Shown here: positions 5,775 through 8,355 of the stretch, piece by piece | Layout: each line of letters opens with the position of its first letter | Position numbering within the stretch: the first letter of the stretch is position 1 | Assembly: GCA_947473535.1 (NCBI GenBank) | Contig: CANJFK010000025.1 | Coordinates: 1 to 8,355 of the forward strand | Direction: 5' to 3' | DNA from: Legionellaceae bacterium | GTDB lineage: Bacteria; Pseudomonadota; Gammaproteobacteria; Legionellales; Legionellaceae | DNA: 8,355 nt | Position numbers and translations under genes: made by a program | The notes under the pieces: model-generated | Seen by the model: only the letters and a program-made list of their open reading frames with translations | Databases searched by the model: none | Told to the model about the DNA's origin: nothing

Positions 5775-7305
5775 GATGAAATAGTTGTTCCCGCAAGACG
5801 CTATAATAACTAGGGTGGTTAATTACTTTGTAAGCTTCATTGATGTCGTGTGCAAAATAACGATCTTCTTTATAAAAGGGCACGTTACTGCGCACGGCAT
5901 TATAATAAACTTGTAAGGCGTCTGATGTTTTAAGTGGCGCACGAAAATCGATGCCTTGGCAAGCGGCAAGCGTTTCAATGACAAGAATATACAAGACATT
6001 ATCCGCTATTTTGTTTAATTTAACGGCGGCAAACGTTGCCATGCTAACATGGTCCTCTTGATTCGCGGAGGTTGGTAAGCTATCCACGGAGGCTGGGTGA
6101 GCATACGTTTTATTTTCACTGGCTAACGATGATGCGGTAACATGAGCGAGCATAAAACCAGAGTTTAGACCTGAATTTTCTACCAGGAATGCAGGTAAGC
6201 CGCTGAGCGTTTTATCAATCAACAGTGAGATTCTTCGTTCTGAAATGGCGCCAATTTCGGCACCAATAATGGCAATCAAATCCGCACTAATAGCGGTTAC
6301 TTCTGCATGAAAATTTCCGCCAGAGATAATGTTCCCTGTTTCAATGCAAACCAGCGGATTATCTGAAACACCATTTGCCTCATTCATTAGGTGTGTTTGG
6401 CTGTCATTAAGATAAGTCCAAATGGCCCCCATCACCTGAGGCTGACAGCGAAGCGAGTATGGATCTTGTACACGAGGACAATGTTGATGATCCGTTAGGA
6501 TTTGGCTGCCTTGAAGCAAGCGTTCGATTAATGCTGAAAAAAGGATTTGTCCCTGGTTGTTTTTGGTTTTAGCAATGATGCTTTGAAATGGCTTGATGCT
6601 ACCTGAAGCGGCATCAAGACTTAAGGCGCCTGCAATGCTGGCTATTGCAAAATTTCGCTGCGTTTTAAGTAGTCCAATAATAGCAATGGCAGTTGAGACT
6701 TGCGTGCCATTTAACAAGGCTAACCCTTCTTTTTCTCCTAAGACAATAGGAGCCAGGTTGGCCGCTTTTAATGCGTCCGTAGCAGGCATTTTTTTAGAAT
6801 TGAAATAAGCGTCACCTTCACCGATAAGTGTCATTGCCATGTGTGCCAATGGTGCTAGATCACCGGAGGCGCCTACTGAACCTTGTTCTGGAATAAAAGG
6901 GAGAACACCAGCATTATAAATGGCAATGAGGTGGTTAATAAGTTGTTTGGAAACGCCTGAATATCCGCGTGAAAGGCTATTTATTTTAAGTAATAAAATA
7001 AGTTTGACTGTTTCATTGTCCAATGGCGCACCAACGCCTGAAGCATGAGACAATACGATTTTTCGTTGTAATGCTTTTAAATCTTCTTTTGCTATTTTTT
7101 TATCGGCTAACAACCCGAAGCCAGTATTAATGCCATAGACGGACTTGTCTTGTGCTATCACGCGCTGGACGATGGCGTATGATTTTTCTATCGCTTGATA
7201 AGCCGTATCCTTTAATTTTATTTTTGTACTTGAGTCTAGTAGAAAGCAAATATCTTTGATCGAAAGCTCACCAGGAAGTAATTCAAACATGTCTATTTTT
7301 TCCAT
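5743..7305 (-). CDS. hutH: Histidine ammonia-lyase (histidase)
   Basis: A 520-residue enzyme that removes ammonia from L-histidine to give urocanate, the first step of histidine use. The self-forming MIO cofactor arises from Ala146-Ser147-Gly148 in GSVGASGDLAPLAHM. Other active-site elements are seen: Tyr57 in VYGINTGFG, His87 in LSHASG, Asn199 in LLNGTQ, Tyr283 and Arg286 in QDPYSLRCQPQ, NEANGVSDNP (308-317) and QEDHVSM near residue 430. The core is intact; the protein is slightly longer than the usual 500-510. The last nine residues (IDEALVPRQ) and the stop are encoded by transposon-like repeat sequence, so the native C-terminus has been replaced. The start is open: ATG 7305 has no ribosome binding site, whereas Met6 (ATG 7290) has GGA about ten bases upstream, fits a leader from the predicted promoter, and gives the usual 'F.L.PG.LS' N-terminus. 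Confidence 0.95.
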   Translation of the reverse strand: MEKIDMFELLPGELSIKDICFLLDSSTKIKLKDTAYQAIEKSYAIVQRVIAQDKSVYGINTGFGLLADKKIAKEDLKALQRKIVLSHASGVGAPLDNETVKLILLLKINSLSRGYSGVSKQLINHLIAIYNAGVLPFIPEQGSVGASGDLAPLAHMAMTLIGEGDAYFNSKKMPATDALKAANLAPIVLGEKEGLALLNGTQVSTAIAIIGLLKTQRNFAIASIAGALSLDAASGSIKPFQSIIAKTKNNQGQILFSALIERLLQGSQILTDHQHCPRVQDPYSLRCQPQVMGAIWTYLNDSQTHLMNEANGVSDNPLVCIETGNIISGGNFHAEVTAISADLIAIIGAEIGAISERRISLLIDKTLSGLPAFLVENSGLNSGFMLAHVTASSLASENKTYAHPASVDSLPTSANQEDHVSMATFAAVKLNKIADNVLYILVIETLAACQGIDFRAPLKTSDALQVYYNAVRSNVPFYKEDRYFAHDINEAYKVINHPSYYSVLREQLFHPIDEALVPRQ

Positions 7306-7314
7306 AAATGAGTA

Positions 7315-7343
7315 TGATTACATTATTGTAATTTGATTGACAA
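7315..7343 (-). promoter_or_regulatory. Predicted hutH promoter
   Basis: On the minus strand, TTGTCA (7343-7338) is followed after 17 bases by TAATCA (7320-7315). Transcription would start near 7308, almost on the ATG at 7305, which favours translation from ATG 7290. The -35 box is shared with the TGACA-N2-TGTCA dyad, and the 16-bp dyad at 7317-7332 overlaps the -10 box, so a repressor bound there would block it. Confidence 0.35.
7317..7332. promoter_or_regulatory. Candidate operator: ATTACA-N4-TGTAAT dyad
   Basis: ATTACATTATTGTAAT is an inverted repeat with six-base arms and a four-base spacer, lying between the divergent hutH and hutG genes and overlapping the predicted hutH -10 box. The TGTA/TACA arms are loosely like the HutC (GntR family) operators known in pseudomonads, but the spacing differs and no hutC gene is in the window. 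Confidence 0.35.
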
Positions 7344-7365
7344 GTGTCATGAACTATATTTGATA
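7337..7365 (+). promoter_or_regulatory. Predicted hutG promoter, -35 box within a TGACA-N2-TGTCA dyad
   Basis: TTGACA (7337-7342, perfect -35) is followed after 17 bases by TTGATA (7360-7365). A start near 7372 would leave only about two bases before the ATG, which clashes with the TAGG ribosome binding site six bases before it, so the -10 assignment is weak. The dyad TGACAAGTGTCA (7338-7349) overlaps the -35 boxes of both divergent promoters. Confidence 0.3.
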
Positions 7366-7373
7366 GGTCAACC

Positions 7374-8336
7374 ATGAAAAACCAGACAACGTTATATTTT
7401 CCCATCAACGATCGGTCCATTTGGTCTGGTCGTGTCGATGCATTACCGAACGAATATTTATACCAACACATTAAATTTCTAGATTTGAATGCATCTTACG
7501 ACGTCTCTGAACCCCTAACAGGTTATGCTCTATTGGGTTTTGAATCCGATGCGGGTGTGATCCGTAATTTTGGGAATCCTGGCGCGGAACATGGTCCCAT
7601 GGCGTTTAGACACATCGTTGCTAAATCGCCTGTTCATACCGAGTTTAATCTTTATGATGCTGGCAATGTAAAATGTCTGGATGGTGATTTGGAGGCGGCA
7701 CAAAGCGAGTTAAAAAAACGAGTTACTGCTTTGTTATCGCTTGGTTTAACCCCCATTGTTATTGGTGGTGGACACGAAACAGCGTGGGGGCATTTTCAGG
7801 GTATTGCTAAACACTATGAGCACGACAATGTAGCCATTTTAAACTTTGATGCCCATTTTGATTTGCGTCCAATGATTAGGGATAAATTAGGAAGTTCAGG
7901 CACACCCTTTAGGCAAATACGCGATTATTTAAACGAGAACAATAAGCCCTTTAATTACTATTGCGCAGGAATACAGCCCTTTTCAAATACGCGTAGTTTA
8001 TTTGAATATGCGCATGCAAATCAGGTTAGTTATTTATTAGCAGAGAAGATACAAGCTGATCCCCATGATTTAAGTTTCATTGAATCAATTATTCACTCAC
8101 ATCAACACATTTATGTGTCGGTGTGCCTGGATGTTTTCAGTGCTTTTCTTGCGCCCGGGGTGAGCGCGCCTCAAGCGCTTGGCATTTCTTCGACGTACGT
8201 CATTGAAGCATTAAGGCGATTAAAGAAAAGTAAAAAAGTAATTAGTGTTGATATCGTTGAGTTGGCACCAAAATATGATATTAACAACCAAACAGCGAAA
8301 TTAGCCGCCGCTTTATTTATGGAATATATTTCGTAA
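7374..8336 (+). CDS. hutG: Formimidoylglutamase (arginase family)
   Basis: A 320-residue ureohydrolase-fold enzyme that converts N-formimino-L-glutamate to glutamate and formamide, the last step of the four-enzyme hut route. Metal-site motifs are GGGHET (131-136, His134), NFDAHFD (Asp159, His161, Asp163) and SVCLDVFSAFLAPGVSAP (249-266, with Asp253); VDIVELAP (292-299) completes the family pattern. The 'APGVSAP' wording and the hut context favour HutG over arginase or agmatinase. One feature stands out: in the usual S-x-D-x-D motif the first Asp, a bridging manganese ligand in arginases, is Cys251 here. This may be a known HutG variant rather than a loss of activity. The start has TAGG six bases upstream. 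It is divergent from hutH across 68 bases. Only 19 bases follow its stop, and no terminator is visible in them. Confidence 0.93.
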   Translation: MKNQTTLYFPINDRSIWSGRVDALPNEYLYQHIKFLDLNASYDVSEPLTGYALLGFESDAGVIRNFGNPGAEHGPMAFRHIVAKSPVHTEFNLYDAGNVKCLDGDLEAAQSELKKRVTALLSLGLTPIVIGGGHETAWGHFQGIAKHYEHDNVAILNFDAHFDLRPMIRDKLGSSGTPFRQIRDYLNENNKPFNYYCAGIQPFSNTRSLFEYAHANQVSYLLAEKIQADPHDLSFIESIIHSHQHIYVSVCLDVFSAFLAPGVSAPQALGISSTYVIEALRRLKKSKKVISVDIVELAPKYDINNQTAKLAAALFMEYIS

Positions 8337-8355
8337 TGACAAATTGATTAAAATC

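Noticed and set aside
7283..7471. Open frame on the minus strand across the hutH-hutG spacer
   Set aside because: It runs antisense through the start of hutG and overlaps the start of hutH; composition and position mark it as a chance frame.
8337..8355. Terminator after hutG
   Set aside because: The 19 bases left in the window contain no hairpin; any terminator lies beyond it.

Overview
The window looks like chromosomal DNA of a moderately AT-rich gammaproteobacterium, most plausibly of the Legionellales (Legionella or a relative). This rests on the flavour of the proteins (an AlaC-type aminotransferase, a PolB-like exonuclease, a small glycine-rich 'holin-like' membrane protein) and on the AT-rich spacers. 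It is an inference from reading, not from a database search.

Layout. Bases 1-250 hold a nest of overlapping inverted repeats with no gene. They run into the 3' end of a minus-strand gene (229-1071) that I read as an orphan CheD-like protein (cysteine deamidase fold) with a long polar tail. A small membrane-protein gene (1245-1514, minus) follows. Going right, rnhB (RNase HII, plus) converges on alaC (alanine-forming aminotransferase, minus), and the two stop codons share one 14-bp palindrome. A PolB-type 3'-5' exonuclease gene (minus) lies upstream of alaC and directly downstream of hutI.

The right half is a histidine-utilisation locus: hutH and hutI read leftward and hutG reads rightward from a 68-bp divergent spacer. 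HutH makes urocanate, HutI opens imidazolonepropionate to formiminoglutamate, and HutG releases glutamate and formamide. The second enzyme, urocanase (hutU), is not in the window, so it must lie elsewhere or be absent. The spacer carries two short dyads and overlapping back-to-back -35-like boxes, which suggests a shared operator.

The most striking structure is a 186-bp MITE-like palindromic element between hutH and hutI. It has perfect 35-bp terminal inverted repeats bounded by CTAG. One end, joined to a 14-bp remnant of a second copy, encodes the last nine residues and the stop codon of HutH. The other end ends one base from the hutI ATG and supplies its apparent ribosome binding site. The repeat block at 1-250 likewise encodes the last residues of the CheD-like protein, so two different repeat families in this window end or flank genes.
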